A stretch of DNA of 64,000 nt from Oceanobacillus luteolus (GCF_023715655.1 NZ_JAMBON010000014.1:1-64000); one strand, 5' to 3'. Shown: positions 1 to 8,795, counted from the stretch's first letter. Translations and numbers: made by a program. Notes: generated from the sequence alone by a model not told the origin.

Positions 1-133
1 CAAATGATCCTAAGACCATTATCTAGGAATATCCCAGAGCGTCCAAGTCATTTGACATATCAACAGGGTGAATTACAAGGAAATAATAGGCGGAAAATGT
101 AGGCCTAAACATAATATACGAGGGGGAGAGACG

Positions 134-589
134 ATGGCTACATTCGCAATTCTATTTACCGTCATTGGTGGCATTATGCTCAATAGTCAAGCGGCGGTGA
201 ATGGTACTCTTGGCAGAAATATAGGAGTAATTGAAGCTTCTTTTATTTCCTTCTTTACCGGCACAGGATTTCTAGCCATTCTTGTCCTTTTCTTCGGTCA
301 AGGTGACCTGTTGGCAATATTTGACGCTCCGAAATGGCAGTTGAGTGCCGTGTTTTGTGGTACGTTATATGTTCTTTTCAGTGTATTTGCTGTTCCTAAA
401 ATTGGAGTGGCCGCAACGAGCATCCTCGTCATTAGCGGACAACTATTCATGGGCCTCATTATTGATCATTTCGGCATGTTTAACGGAGCTGTGATACCTA
501 TTGACTCCAATCGTAGGCTGGCTATTTTCTTTATGGCGCTTGCACTTTTTTTCGTTTACAAAGGGAATAAAAGAGGCATTCAGGAATAA
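134..589 (+). CDS. YdcZ/DUF606-type DMT family transporter
   Basis: The 151-residue product is almost wholly hydrophobic, with about five membrane segments and the early motif LNSQAAVNGTLG that I associate with the DUF606 (YdcZ) branch of the drug/metabolite transporter superfamily. These half-size permeases often work as pairs, and no partner is visible here, although one could lie upstream of the window. I chose ATG 134 because the box AGGGGGAGAG lies just upstream; an in-frame ATG at 68 would add a hydrophilic leader with no ribosome site. It converges on the pyrophosphohydrolase gene at 607. The substrate is unknown. Confidence 0.75.
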   Translation: MATFAILFTVIGGIMLNSQAAVNGTLGRNIGVIEASFISFFTGTGFLAILVLFFGQGDLLAIFDAPKWQLSAVFCGTLYVLFSVFAVPKIGVAATSILVISGQLFMGLIIDHFGMFNGAVIPIDSNRRLAIFFMALALFFVYKGNKRGIQE

Positions 590-606
590 CCTAAATGCCT
601 CGGTCT

Positions 607-930
607 CTATTCTTCCACATCCATTAAATATACTTTATCCGCAAAAGCTCCATTTTCCTCAGCTTTTTGTTTACGCAGCTGTTCTAGTTTTTCAAATGAT
701 TCGCCATGTACTTCAGCAAGTGCATAAATTACTTCCAGAATATCTGCGAGTTCTCCCAGTGATTCCTCATCATTTGCTGCTTCTTGATATTCGCTGAGTT
801 CTTCCATCAACTTTTTTCGCAGTTCCAAAATATAACGGTCATGGTTCAGCGTCTCCACATTATACTTTTTCCCAGCCTCATCAAGTATCTCTGGAATACG
901 GTCACGAACAAGCTTATTGTAGGTTGTCAT
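607..930 (-). CDS. MazG-like / phosphoribosyl-ATP pyrophosphohydrolase-like protein
   Basis: This is a 107-residue all-alpha NTP pyrophosphohydrolase-like protein. It shows the metal-binding pattern of that superfamily: E43-E44 and E47 in KLMEELSEYQEA, then E60 and D63 in ESLGELADILEV. It starts with the conserved YNKLVRDRIPEIL segment seen in stand-alone bacterial members. Family members hydrolyse nucleoside triphosphates or related compounds to monophosphates and pyrophosphate, and are proposed house-cleaning enzymes. It is transcribed alone, and its neighbours give no pathway hint. A role in histidine synthesis is unlikely, because no his gene is nearby. Confidence 0.8.
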   Translation of the reverse strand: MTTYNKLVRDRIPEILDEAGKKYNVETLNHDRYILELRKKLMEELSEYQEAANDEESLGELADILEVIYALAEVHGESFEKLEQLRKQKAEENGAFADKVYLMDVEE

Positions 931-1056
931 CAGAACACTCCTTTTTTGTTACTTGTTATTATGCTGAGGATAAGTCCTAAAAATATTCCCTGAATTTTGG
1001 TAGGGAAAACATGAAGTTAATTAATTTGATGTAAAACGATGATAGAGCGGCCCTCT

Positions 1057-1316
1057 TGTCATGAAGACTTTCTATTTTGGTTGAAAACTGACAACAGAAG
1101 CTGTTTCTTGTCATGAATGACTTTTGATTTGGTGTAAAACTGACAATAGAGGGTGTCTCCTGTCATGAATGACTTTTGATTTGGTGTAAAACTGACAATA
1201 GAGTGGTCCTCTTGTCCTGAATCACCCTTGTTTCGGTTGAAAGCTAACAATAGAGCGTCTCTCAAGTCATGAAGCCCTTCTGCCTTGGTGAAAATCTTAC
1301 AATAGAAGATCGCTTT
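1057..1316. repeat. Tandem array of 52-bp imperfect repeats (five units)
   Basis: Five consecutive units begin at 1057, 1109, 1161, 1213 and 1265, an exact 52-bp step; a decayed partial unit precedes them from about 1021. Units 2 and 3 are nearly identical and the outer ones diverge. Each unit opens with a TTGTCATGAA-like block and ends with a TGACAATAGAG-like block, so TTGTCA and TGACAA can pair across the unit. The array fills the gap between the 607-930 gene and the 3-prime end of menC. Short frames across it look incidental. Function is unknown. Confidence 0.85.
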
Positions 1317-1325
1317 TCATCTAAA

Positions 1326-2432
1326 TCAACGATAATGCTTCTTCCCCACAGTGAAAGCTTCCACAGCTTCTCTGTCTATTTTATAACCAATCCCGACAGT
1401 TTGGGGTACTTCAATCATCCCGTCCACTGCCACGACTTCCGGAGTTATAATATCTCTTTCCCAATATCGATTTGAACCTGACGTATCACCTGGCAAGGTA
1501 AAATTCGGCAATGAGGTCAGCGCAATGTTATGGGCCCGTCCAATTCCTGATTCAAGCATGCCGCCACACCAAACTGGGATCCCTTTTTCCGCGCAGTAAT
1601 CATGGATTCTCCTAGCTTCGGTTAGGCCGCCAACCCGGCCGATTTTCACATTAATCACCTTTGTGCTTCCAAGCTCGACCGCTTTTCTCGCATCTTCTAA
1701 AGAACATATACTTTCATCAAGGCATATTGGGGTTTTCAGTTCTTTTTGTAGGACGCCATGGTCAACGATATCATCTGCAGCCAAAGGTTGTTCAATCATC
1801 ATGAGATCAAACTCATCGAGTTGCTTTAATAACTCGATATCATTCAAGGTGTAGGCTGAATTCGCATCGGCCATAATCGCAACCTTCGGAAATTCATTAC
1901 GTAGGGCGCGGATGACATCTACATCCCAGCCTGGCTTTATTTTCACCTTCATCCGTTTATAGCCTTCCTTCACGTAGCTATCCACCAGCGCGATGAGCTC
2001 TTCGATTGTTGGCTGAATCCCGATACTGACGCCGACTTCGATACGTTCCTGTTTCCCTCCTAAAGCTTGAGCGAGCGACTGATTAGTTTGCTGGGCATAG
2101 ATGTCCCATATCGCTCCTTCAATCGCTGCTTTTGCCATGTTGTTTTTACGGATTGGGGCAAATATTTCACTTACCTCATCTGGATAAGTTATTTCTTTGT
2201 GTAAAATAAGTGGAATCAAAAAATCCTCGAGCATATGCCAGTTCGTTTTCATCGTTTCTTCCGTATACCATGGGGAATAAAAAGCGACCGATTCCCCCCA
2301 GCCGATGATACCATCCTCACTTTTCGCTTCAAGTAATAAAAAGTCTCTGTTCTTTAATGTTCCGAAGCTGGTCGAAAAGGGTGACTTCAATTCCATTTGT
2401 AAGTGATGGATGGTGATTTCTGTAAGTTTCAT
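1326..2432 (-). CDS. menC: o-succinylbenzoate synthase / N-acylamino acid racemase family enolase
   Basis: The 368-residue protein belongs to the MenC/NAAAR branch of the enolase superfamily. The expected residues are visible: the KxK pair K162 and K164, metal ligands D189, E214 and D239, and K263 on the opposite face. MenC dehydrates SHCHC to o-succinylbenzoate in menaquinone synthesis. This branch is catalytically promiscuous and some members racemise N-acyl amino acids. AAGGAGAAG precedes ATG 2432. The start overlaps the 3-prime end of the upstream exporter gene by four bases, so the two are translationally coupled. No other men gene is in the window, so the menaquinone role is likely rather than proven. 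Confidence 0.8.
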   Translation of the reverse strand: MKLTEITIHHLQMELKSPFSTSFGTLKNRDFLLLEAKSEDGIIGWGESVAFYSPWYTEETMKTNWHMLEDFLIPLILHKEITYPDEVSEIFAPIRKNNMAKAAIEGAIWDIYAQQTNQSLAQALGGKQERIEVGVSIGIQPTIEELIALVDSYVKEGYKRMKVKIKPGWDVDVIRALRNEFPKVAIMADANSAYTLNDIELLKQLDEFDLMMIEQPLAADDIVDHGVLQKELKTPICLDESICSLEDARKAVELGSTKVINVKIGRVGGLTEARRIHDYCAEKGIPVWCGGMLESGIGRAHNIALTSLPNFTLPGDTSGSNRYWERDIITPEVVAVDGMIEVPQTVGIGYKIDREAVEAFTVGKKHYR

Positions 2433-3430
2433 GACTCTTCTCCTTCTTGTTCTTTGGAACGTTTGGATATAGCTCCAAGTTGGTCCATAATCTTCTTTTT
2501 AATCGTCAAGTAGTTTTTTATTTCAAAGTTCAAATAGAATAAATTTGCCCGAACTTCAAATTCATCCCTTGATTTCGGTAAGTCCATTTCACGGATCGAT
2601 TGCTCATAAGCCTCAAGCAAATCCAGGGAGTAGTCAATGTTCATCGAGCGGACATTTTTGCTGATGTACAAAAATAAATCCGCGATCATCCCTTTTTGTT
2701 TTACATGTACTTCGGAGCTGGCGACAATACCGACAATCGTTACCATTCGTTTAACAATTTCAAGTTGTTCGGAGCGCATGTTGAAATAATAGTAATCCTT
2801 ATTTTTTTCACGATATAAATGGTTTTCGATATCTTGAATGACGATGGATTTGGCTTGATTGATTAAACCTTGGGCTTCCTTGATTTCCTTGCCGTCCCAG
2901 TTCCGGTCTTTATCTTGTAAAAATGCGTGAAACTCATGAAAAATCTTCGTAAACTTCTCTTCCACTTTGAATTTATGTTGATTTATATCTTCTTTAAAGC
3001 TTGGCATGACACTATTCGTAAGTATCGCTATTCCCATACCAATAGCAATGATTAATAGCTCATCAAGGAAGATCTCCACACTCACATCCCCGATAGAATA
3101 AATATGGAGCAGCACAACCATACTCGTGACAAAGCCATTTTGAATCTTGGCCTTTACCAAAATTGGCATGAAAAAGAGAATGAATAGAGCGAAGACAACC
3201 GGATGATAGCCAGCTAATTCAAATACAATCGCACCTAGCACCAACGATAAAAGCGATGCGAAAAGCTTATCTTTAATCGTATGGAGGGTCCGTTTTTTCG
3301 TTGTTTCAATACACATGATTACGATAATTGCAGCAAAAGTGGCAAATTCCAAATTGAATAGACTTGCTAGCCACATGGCAATTCCTGCACCAACGGCAGT
3401 TTTAATTGTTCGATATCCCATACCGACCAT
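2429..3430 (-). CDS. Aromatic acid exporter (ArAE/DUF939) family membrane protein
   Basis: The roughly 333-residue protein has an N-terminal membrane half (about residues 5-140, five or six helices) and a long soluble, partly coiled C-terminal half. This is the architecture of the aromatic acid exporter family (DUF939) in Bacilli. It is the first gene of a two-gene unit with the menC-like gene. I prefer ATG 3430, which sits eight bases after GAGGAAGG, over the in-frame GTG at 3439, which abuts that box. Export of an aromatic or benzoate-type acid is inferred from the family; pairing with an enzyme that makes succinylbenzoate is suggestive. Confidence 0.7.
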   Translation of the reverse strand: MVGMGYRTIKTAVGAGIAMWLASLFNLEFATFAAIIVIMCIETTKKRTLHTIKDKLFASLLSLVLGAIVFELAGYHPVVFALFILFFMPILVKAKIQNGFVTSMVVLLHIYSIGDVSVEIFLDELLIIAIGMGIAILTNSVMPSFKEDINQHKFKVEEKFTKIFHEFHAFLQDKDRNWDGKEIKEAQGLINQAKSIVIQDIENHLYREKNKDYYYFNMRSEQLEIVKRMVTIVGIVASSEVHVKQKGMIADLFLYISKNVRSMNIDYSLDLLEAYEQSIREMDLPKSRDEFEVRANLFYLNFEIKNYLTIKKKIMDQLGAISKRSKEQEGEES

Positions 3431-3540
3431 CTGAAACACCTTCCTCTGTATACAACCATTATAAACTATTGAGACTCACTTGTTATGCTATACTAAAGTT
3501 ATTAGACAATAAAGACAATCAATGAAATGGGGAGATCATC

Positions 3541-4383
3541 TTGAGTAAAGCCATACCTGAAGTGACATTAAACGATGGACTGACGGTACCTGTAATCGGT
3601 CTTGGTACCTATAAGCTGAAAGGGGCAGCTGGGGTTCGGTCGATTACAAGTGCGATTGACCACGGCTATCGTTTACTCGACAGTGCTTATAATTATGAAA
3701 ATGAAGGAACCGTGGGCGAAGCTATCAGAAGAAGTTCGGTCCGCCGTGAGGAATTGCTGATTGCGTCAAAGTTACCTGGTCGATATCATACATATGACCT
3801 CGCAGTTGAGGCGATTCAAGAATCGTTATATCGGGCGAATTTAGATTATTATGATCTATATTTGATCCATTGGCCAAATCCAAAACAGGATGTCTATGTG
3901 GAAGCCTGGCAGGCGTTAATTGATGCGAAAAAATGGGGCTTGGTCCGTTCTATTGGAGTAAGTAACTTCCTGCCAGAACATATCGAACGTCTGGAAAGAG
4001 AGACTGGTGTGAAGCCAAGTGTGAATCAAATTGAATTACATCCATTTTTCAATCAAGAAGAGCAGCGGAAGTGGCATCAGGAAAACAATGTACAGACTCA
4101 GTCTTGGAGCCCACTTGCACGGGTGAAGAATGTGTTGGACAATGACATTTTAACTCCAATCGCAGCACGTCACAATAAATCGGTATCGCAAGTTATTTTA
4201 CGCTGGCATTATCAACTAGGATCGATTTCCATTCCAAGATCCACATCTTCCGAACGTCAGCTTGAGAACATTTCCATTTTTGATTTTTCATTAACGGATG
4301 ATGAAATGAATAAAATTGCCACCTTGTCCCGCATAGATGGCAGACAAAAAAATCAAGACCCTGCAGAATATGAGGAATTTTAA
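3541..4383 (+). CDS. Aldo/keto reductase
   Basis: A complete 280-residue NADPH-dependent aldo/keto reductase. The catalytic tetrad is visible as D47, Y52, K77 and H110 (DSAYNYENE, ASKLPG, LIHWPNP). The cofactor-binding IPRSTSSERQLEN segment lies near residue 235. The start is TTG 3541 after GGGGAG. These (alpha/beta)8-barrel enzymes reduce carbonyls such as methylglyoxal or 2,5-diketogluconate; the substrate here cannot be named. It is divergent from the ArAE exporter and appears monocistronic. Confidence 0.9.
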   Translation: MSKAIPEVTLNDGLTVPVIGLGTYKLKGAAGVRSITSAIDHGYRLLDSAYNYENEGTVGEAIRRSSVRREELLIASKLPGRYHTYDLAVEAIQESLYRANLDYYDLYLIHWPNPKQDVYVEAWQALIDAKKWGLVRSIGVSNFLPEHIERLERETGVKPSVNQIELHPFFNQEEQRKWHQENNVQTQSWSPLARVKNVLDNDILTPIAARHNKSVSQVILRWHYQLGSISIPRSTSSERQLENISIFDFSLTDDEMNKIATLSRIDGRQKNQDPAEYEEF

Positions 4384-4447
4384 AGCGTCGTAAAAAAGCT
4401 CACTAGCAACATTTTAATAGGCTACACCTTTAGGAAGGAAGACGGCT

Positions 4448-4951
4448 ATGAAAGAGCTGTATATTAAACAGAAAGTATTAAGTATGAGGGGCCGATTTAC
4501 GGTAAAAGATGCGGATGAACGTGATGTTTACTTTGTCGAGGGCAGCTTCCTTAAGGTCCCGAAAGTTTTTACAGTATCCGATACCGGGGGCTCGGAAGTC
4601 GCGCAGATCACGAAACATTTCTTAACATGGTTGCCGAAATTCACGGTTTCAATCGATGGGCAGGAAGTCATCACGATTAAAAAAGAATTCACTTTCTTCA
4701 AATCGAAATTTACGATTGATGCGCTTGGCTTAGAGGTGGAAGGTGACTGGTGGGACATGGACTTTGGAATCTACCAGCACGGTGAATTAATCGGTGAAGT
4801 GAGTAAAAAGTGGTTCTCTTGGGGAGACAGCTACCAGGTGAAAGTGATGGACGAATCAGTGGAAAAGCTAATCATCGCCCTTGTCATTGCCATAGATTGC
4901 GTGAAAGCAGATCAGTCGTCCGCAGCATCCTCCGCAAGCTTTGGAGATTAG
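4448..4951 (+). CDS. LURP-one-related (YxjI-like) protein
   Basis: A 167-residue protein of the LURP-one/DUF567 family, similar in layout to B. subtilis YxjI. It is made of alternating short beta strands (KQKVLSMRGRFTV, FTFFKSKFTIDALG) forming the Tubby-like barrel, with one hydrophobic C-terminal helix (IIALVIAIDCVKA). Function in bacteria is unknown; the fold suggests membrane or phospholipid association. GGAAGACGG precedes the ATG. A strong terminator follows directly. It may be co-transcribed with the reductase, 64 bases upstream. Confidence 0.8.
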   Translation: MKELYIKQKVLSMRGRFTVKDADERDVYFVEGSFLKVPKVFTVSDTGGSEVAQITKHFLTWLPKFTVSIDGQEVITIKKEFTFFKSKFTIDALGLEVEGDWWDMDFGIYQHGELIGEVSKKWFSWGDSYQVKVMDESVEKLIIALVIAIDCVKADQSSAASSASFGD

Positions 4952-4952
4952 A

Positions 4953-4993
4953 AAATGGGACAGAGGAGAATCAATTTCCCCTCTGTCCCATTT
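4953..4993 (+). terminator. Intrinsic terminator after the LURP-one gene
   Basis: Perfect 14-bp arms AAATGGGACAGAGG and CCTCTGTCCCATTT flank a 13-base loop just after the stop codon at 4951. The downstream sequence is TTAATTGTT, a weak T tract. Confidence 0.8.
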
Positions 4994-5017
4994 AATTGTT
5001 CATATCAGAGCTAAAAG

Positions 5018-5238
5018 CGCTCACCCCAGAGTCGAAACCGCTCATACCTTAGCCAAAAGCGCTCACCCCAGATCCGAAACCGCTCATACCATATTCAAAA
5101 GCGCTCGCCCCGGAGTCGAAACCGCTCATACCATATTCAAAAGCGCTCGCCCCAGACCCGGAACCGCTCATACCTTAGCCAAAAGCGCTCACCCCATAGC
5201 CCGAATCGCTCATGCCACAGTCAAATCCGCTCGCCCCA
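5018..5238. repeat. 21-bp tandem repeat array (CGCTC-phased)
   Basis: The pentamer CGCTC recurs at 5018, 5039, 5060, 5081, 5102, 5123, 5144, 5165, 5186, 5207 and 5228, an exact 21-bp step over eleven copies. Odd units read CGCTCACCCC or CGCTCGCCCC and even units read CGCTCATACC, giving a 42-bp higher-order repeat. Because 21 is a multiple of three, one plus-strand frame stays open and would encode a seven-residue repeat of the KSAHPxxETAHTxx kind. No ribosome site supports its translation. The array lies between two convergent genes. Confidence 0.9.
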
Positions 5239-5249
5239 ACAAGAATCCT

Positions 5250-6446
5250 CTATTTTCCGCTCGTATAGTTATCAAAATACCCTTGAATAAAGACAAACGG
5301 TGTACCTTTATCTCCGCTGCCTGAGGTTAAATCAGATAAAGAACCAATCAAGTCCGTAAGTTTTCTTGGTGTTGTACCTTGGGCTTCCACTGATCCAACA
5401 AGGTCATCACTTTTGTTTTCAATATACTCTGCGATTGCTTTGTCCAGTTCTTCACCGCGAAGATGGCTGAAGTTATTGTCAGCCAAATATTTTAATTTAA
5501 TTTCATTTGGCGTTCCTTCCAAGCCTTTCGTATAAGCCGGTGAAACGACAGGGTCAGCAAGCTCCCAAATTTTCCCTGCAGGGTCTTTGAAAGCACCATC
5601 TCCGTAAACCATTACTTCAACAGTTTTTCCTGTTGCTTCTTTAATTTTTGCTTGGATACCATCAACGAGCCCTTGGCATTTATTCGGGAATAGCTTCACG
5701 CTATCATCCGTCGCTTTATTACAGCCGAGCAGTCCAAAAGCTTCGTTATAGCCGCTGCCGTTCACTGGTTCCGTTAAAATATCATCCAAACCATACACAG
5801 TTTCCGCACCGTGATTCTTTAAGATACGTTTTGTCCGGAAGCGGGAGTGGATGTCGCATGCGAGTACATGCTTTGTATAATCAAGAATGGACTTTGCGTG
5901 ATTGGAAAAGATAATCTCACAGCTGATTCCTTCCGCTTCGACAAGGCTGCGGTAATATTCGATATAATCAACGCCTGTAAAAGGGTGTTTCTGGTTGCCG
6001 AATAGTTCACGGAACTGTTCTTCTGTTAAGTTGTCTGTCCATGGATTGATGCCTTTTTCATCGAGATCATCAATGCTTACTAAGTGGTTACCGACCTCAT
6101 CTGAAGGATAGCTCAGCATAAGCACGACCTTTTTCACACCTCTTGCTATCCCGCTTAAGCAGTTTGCAAAACGGTTACGGCTTAGAATTGGGAAAATCAC
6201 TCCGACCGTCTCATCACCGAATTTCTCACTCACATCCGCTGCAATCGCATCAATACTAGCGTAATTCCCTTGTGCTCGTGCAACGATGGATTCAGTCAGG
6301 GATACGATGTCGCGATCTTGAATCGTGATTCCTTCCACCTCTGCGGCGTTCAATACGGTATCCACAACGATTTTCTCTAAATCATCACCTTCGTTTATAA
6401 TTGGTGCTCTGAGTCCACGTACTGTCGTTCCAACTACTCTTTCCAA
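5250..6446 (-). CDS. Coenzyme F420-0:L-glutamate ligase (CofE)-like protein
   Basis: A 398-residue protein resembling the CofE family, beginning GTTVRGLRAPIINEGDD. CofE adds gamma-linked glutamates to coenzyme F420-0 with GTP. Bacillales are not known F420 producers and no cofC, cofD, cofG or cofH is in the window, so the substrate here is probably different; I infer gamma-glutamyl or amide-bond ligation at most. The start is TTG 6446 after GAGGAGAG. The C-terminal half (from about residue 180) extends beyond the core ligase and contains Gly/Asp-rich VYGDGAFKDP. A LysR gene lies divergently 130 bases away and may control it. Confidence 0.65.
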   Translation of the reverse strand: MERVVGTTVRGLRAPIINEGDDLEKIVVDTVLNAAEVEGITIQDRDIVSLTESIVARAQGNYASIDAIAADVSEKFGDETVGVIFPILSRNRFANCLSGIARGVKKVVLMLSYPSDEVGNHLVSIDDLDEKGINPWTDNLTEEQFRELFGNQKHPFTGVDYIEYYRSLVEAEGISCEIIFSNHAKSILDYTKHVLACDIHSRFRTKRILKNHGAETVYGLDDILTEPVNGSGYNEAFGLLGCNKATDDSVKLFPNKCQGLVDGIQAKIKEATGKTVEVMVYGDGAFKDPAGKIWELADPVVSPAYTKGLEGTPNEIKLKYLADNNFSHLRGEELDKAIAEYIENKSDDLVGSVEAQGTTPRKLTDLIGSLSDLTSGSGDKGTPFVFIQGYFDNYTSGK

Positions 6447-6576
6447 TCTAATCTCTCCTCTGTTTCAAGGTATATGTAGGTATCATTAACTTTTGATTTC
6501 TCCTTCTTTACTATACCTTCATTCTCTGGTATAAGTAAAATTAATAATAATAATAAGAGGTATTAGGTGGGTTAAT

Positions 6577-7467
6577 ATGAAGGGGCAATTGGATTTATAC
6601 CGTGTTTTTCATATCGTCAGTAAAAATAAAAGTTTTTCCAAAGCGGCGAAAGAGTTGTTTATGACTCAGTCTGCTGTCAGTCAATCGATTTTACGATTGG
6701 AAAAAGAATTGGAGGTCCAGCTTTTCCATCGTACCCCAAAAGGCGCTGTTTTAACCAATGAGGGGAAAGTTTTGCATGAACATGTAAGCTCGGCTCTCGG
6801 AATTATTGATGTGGCGGAGGACAAAATCCAAGCGTTCAAGGGGCTGAGAAGGGGAGAATTACGGATTGCGGTTGGGGATACGATTTCCCGGTATTTTTTA
6901 TTACCTTTTTTAGAAGAGTATCATGCGAGATTCCCCGGAATTAAACTGAAGATATTAAATGGAACGACTCCGGAAATATTGGATTATATAAAAGCCCGTG
7001 AAGCGGATGTCGGTGTGTGTAACTTGCCGATTGCGGATGAACAGTTCAGGGTCATTCCGTGTATGAAAATCCACGATATTTTTGTTTGTGGGGAAAAATA
7101 TCGCCGCATCTCGAAGATACCTGTTAGTTTTGATCATTTGATGCAGCTGCCTTTAATCCTATTTGAAAAGAATACGATTTCCCGAAGATATGTCGATGAA
7201 TTTTTTGAGGAAAGAGGTTACGCGATTTCACCTGTTTTTGAGTTGGGTTCCTATGATTTGCTTATGGATTTTGCAAAGAGCAATCTAGGGATTTCTTGTG
7301 TTGTGCGTGAATTTTCACAGGAATATTTAAACAGGGGAATACTTCATGAAGTGCTATTGGAGGAGACAATCCCTAGTCGAGAGATTGGCATCGTTAATTT
7401 AAAATCCGTTCCGTTATCTCCGGCTGCTGAAAAATTTGTCCAACAAATCAACCCGACTAATAAATGA
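6577..7467 (+). CDS. LysR family transcriptional regulator
   Basis: A full-length 296-residue LysR regulator. The N-terminal helix-turn-helix is clear (KNKSFSKAAKELFMTQSAVSQ, LEKELEVQLFHRTPKGAVLT) and is followed by the periplasmic-binding-like effector domain from about residue 90. AGGTGGG lies upstream of the ATG. Its divergent placement to the CofE-like gene across a 130-bp spacer is the usual arrangement in which LysR proteins control the opposite gene and themselves. The effector is unknown. Confidence 0.9.
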   Translation: MKGQLDLYRVFHIVSKNKSFSKAAKELFMTQSAVSQSILRLEKELEVQLFHRTPKGAVLTNEGKVLHEHVSSALGIIDVAEDKIQAFKGLRRGELRIAVGDTISRYFLLPFLEEYHARFPGIKLKILNGTTPEILDYIKAREADVGVCNLPIADEQFRVIPCMKIHDIFVCGEKYRRISKIPVSFDHLMQLPLILFEKNTISRRYVDEFFEERGYAISPVFELGSYDLLMDFAKSNLGISCVVREFSQEYLNRGILHEVLLEETIPSREIGIVNLKSVPLSPAAEKFVQQINPTNK

Positions 7468-7489
7468 TAGAAGTTACCTTGCTATCTAA

Positions 7490-7509
7490 ATGTATAGACA
7501 GGTATACAT
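7490..7509. promoter_or_regulatory. NagR/GntR-type operator upstream of the PTS IIA gene
   Basis: The inverted repeat ATGTATA-N6-TATACAT has perfect 7-bp arms. It contains the 10-mer TGTATAGACA, which recurs exactly at 8803 and 12413. It ends 55 bases before the IIA start codon. Binding by the GntR protein encoded at 11619-12344 is inferred. Confidence 0.6.
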
Positions 7510-7564
7510 GTGGAGTGCTAAACTATTTTTAAAGGTAGTTTTTAAAGAAAGGAGTCAACGAACC

Positions 7565-8044
7565 ATGCTAAAAAAATTATTCAAGAAATCAAATGGAGTG
7601 GAAATTCATGCTCCTTTAAATGGAAAAGTCGTTAACCTGAAGGATGTTCCGGACCCCGTGTTCAGCCAAAAAATGATGGGTGAAGGTATTGCTATTGTTC
7701 CTTCAGAAGGAAAGGTCTTCTCTCCAGTGAACGGAGAAATCGTCACGATTCCAGAGTCAAAACATGCGATTGGAATGCGTACGAAAGACGGTACGGAAGT
7801 TCTTATTCATATCGGGTTGGAAACGGTATCCCTAAACGGAAAAGGATTCACGACCTTAGTGAGTGTTGGAGATCAAGTAAAAGTCGGCGAGCAGTTATTG
7901 GATGTGGATTTAGAATATATCAAAGAAAATGCTGCCGATATCATCACCCCTGTCATCATTACAAACAGCAATGATAAACAGGTGACCGTGGCAGAGGAAA
8001 CCGAAGCGCGGGCAGGAGAAACGGTGCTTCTTACAGTAAAATAA
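7565..8044 (+). CDS. PTS glucose-type EIIA component
   Basis: A stand-alone 159-residue IIA protein of the glucose/N-acetylglucosamine PTS family. The phosphorylated histidine is H82 in VLIHIGLETV and the helper histidine is H67 in SKHAIGMRT. It would accept phosphate from HPr and pass it to the IIB domain of the NagP-like permease at 9010, which lacks its own IIA. ATG 7565 follows AAAGGAG; in-frame starts further upstream would run through the operator. It heads an amino-sugar operon with the SIS protein. Confidence 0.9.
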   Translation: MLKKLFKKSNGVEIHAPLNGKVVNLKDVPDPVFSQKMMGEGIAIVPSEGKVFSPVNGEIVTIPESKHAIGMRTKDGTEVLIHIGLETVSLNGKGFTTLVSVGDQVKVGEQLLDVDLEYIKENAADIITPVIITNSNDKQVTVAEETEARAGETVLLTVK

Positions 8045-8063
8045 GAGCTGAAAGGTGGATTCT

Positions 8064-8795
8064 ATGATTCACACATACTTTAAACGTATCAGCGAACTGT
8101 TGCAGCATGTTGAAACAAAAGAAATGCAAGCAATGAACCAAGCTGCGGAAAAAATTGCTGCATCAATCCAATCGGAAGGAATTATTCATGTATTTGGCTG
8201 CGGCCACTCTCATATATTAGCAGAAGAGGTATATTATCGAGCTGGTGGCTTGGCTGTGATCCATCCGATTTTTGATGAGGATGTGATGCTCCATAAAGAT
8301 GCAGTACGTGCTTCTGTGCTTGAGAGAAAAAGCGGGTATGCGGAAAAGTTTATGGAAAATCAGCCCATACGTAGAGGAGATATCATGATAGTTGTCTCTA
8401 CATCGGGAAGAAACCCAGTCCCGATCGACGTTGCACTTCTTGCAAAGGAAAAAGATGCGTACATCATTGGAATCTCTTCCAGTGTCTATGCAGAAACTCA
8501 GACTTCGCGGCATGAGAGCGGTAAATGTTTGAAAGATGTTGTAGATTTGCAGATCGATAACCATGTTCCGCTAGGAGATGCTATCTTGAAGCATGACGGA
8601 GTAGCAGTGCCTTTTGCACCAAGTTCAACGGTTATTGGAGCGGCAATTGTCAATAGTATAATTGCCCAAGCTATTGCGAATGTAGCAGAGAAAGGGATGG
8701 AGCCTCCAGTTTTATTGAGTGGTAATATCGATCAAGCTGACGAGCGTAACAAAAAGTTAATGAAAGAGTATTATTTGCGTCTATCCCAGACATAA
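8064..8795 (+). CDS. SIS-domain sugar-phosphate protein (UPF0309 family)
   Basis: A 243-residue protein with one SIS (sugar isomerase) fold: VFGCGHSHILAEEVYYRAGG near residue 45 and IMIVVSTSGRNPVPIDVALLA near residue 110, the phosphosugar-binding Ser/Thr segments. It resembles the UPF0309 family, whose activity is not established to my knowledge. Its place between PTS IIA and the NagP-like permease suggests action on an amino-sugar or N-acetylmuramate-type phosphate. ATG 8064 follows AAAGGTGG; GTG 8055 overlaps that box and is less likely. No nagB is visible in the window, so this gene is a candidate for a step at the hexosamine-phosphate level. Confidence 0.7.
   Translation: MIHTYFKRISELLQHVETKEMQAMNQAAEKIAASIQSEGIIHVFGCGHSHILAEEVYYRAGGLAVIHPIFDEDVMLHKDAVRASVLERKSGYAEKFMENQPIRRGDIMIVVSTSGRNPVPIDVALLAKEKDAYIIGISSSVYAETQTSRHESGKCLKDVVDLQIDNHVPLGDAILKHDGVAVPFAPSSTVIGAAIVNSIIAQAIANVAEKGMEPPVLLSGNIDQADERNKKLMKEYYLRLSQT

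Noticed and set aside
1057-1316. CRISPR array
   Set aside because: The 52-bp units are whole-unit tandem repeats with graded decay, not a constant repeat with variable spacers; no cas genes are present.
1059-1475. Short frames on both strands across the 52-bp array and into menC
   Set aside because: They follow the repeat period and the menC antisense strand and have no start signals or protein-like composition.
5018-5238. CRISPR array
   Set aside because: The 21-bp units are contiguous with no unique spacers and no cas genes are present in the window.
4941-5324. Plus-strand 127-residue frame across the 21-bp array encoding a KSAHP/ETAHT repeat
   Set aside because: It has no ribosome site, begins inside the LURP-one gene and its terminator hairpin, and stays open only because 21 is a multiple of three. 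I report the array as a repeat, not a gene.
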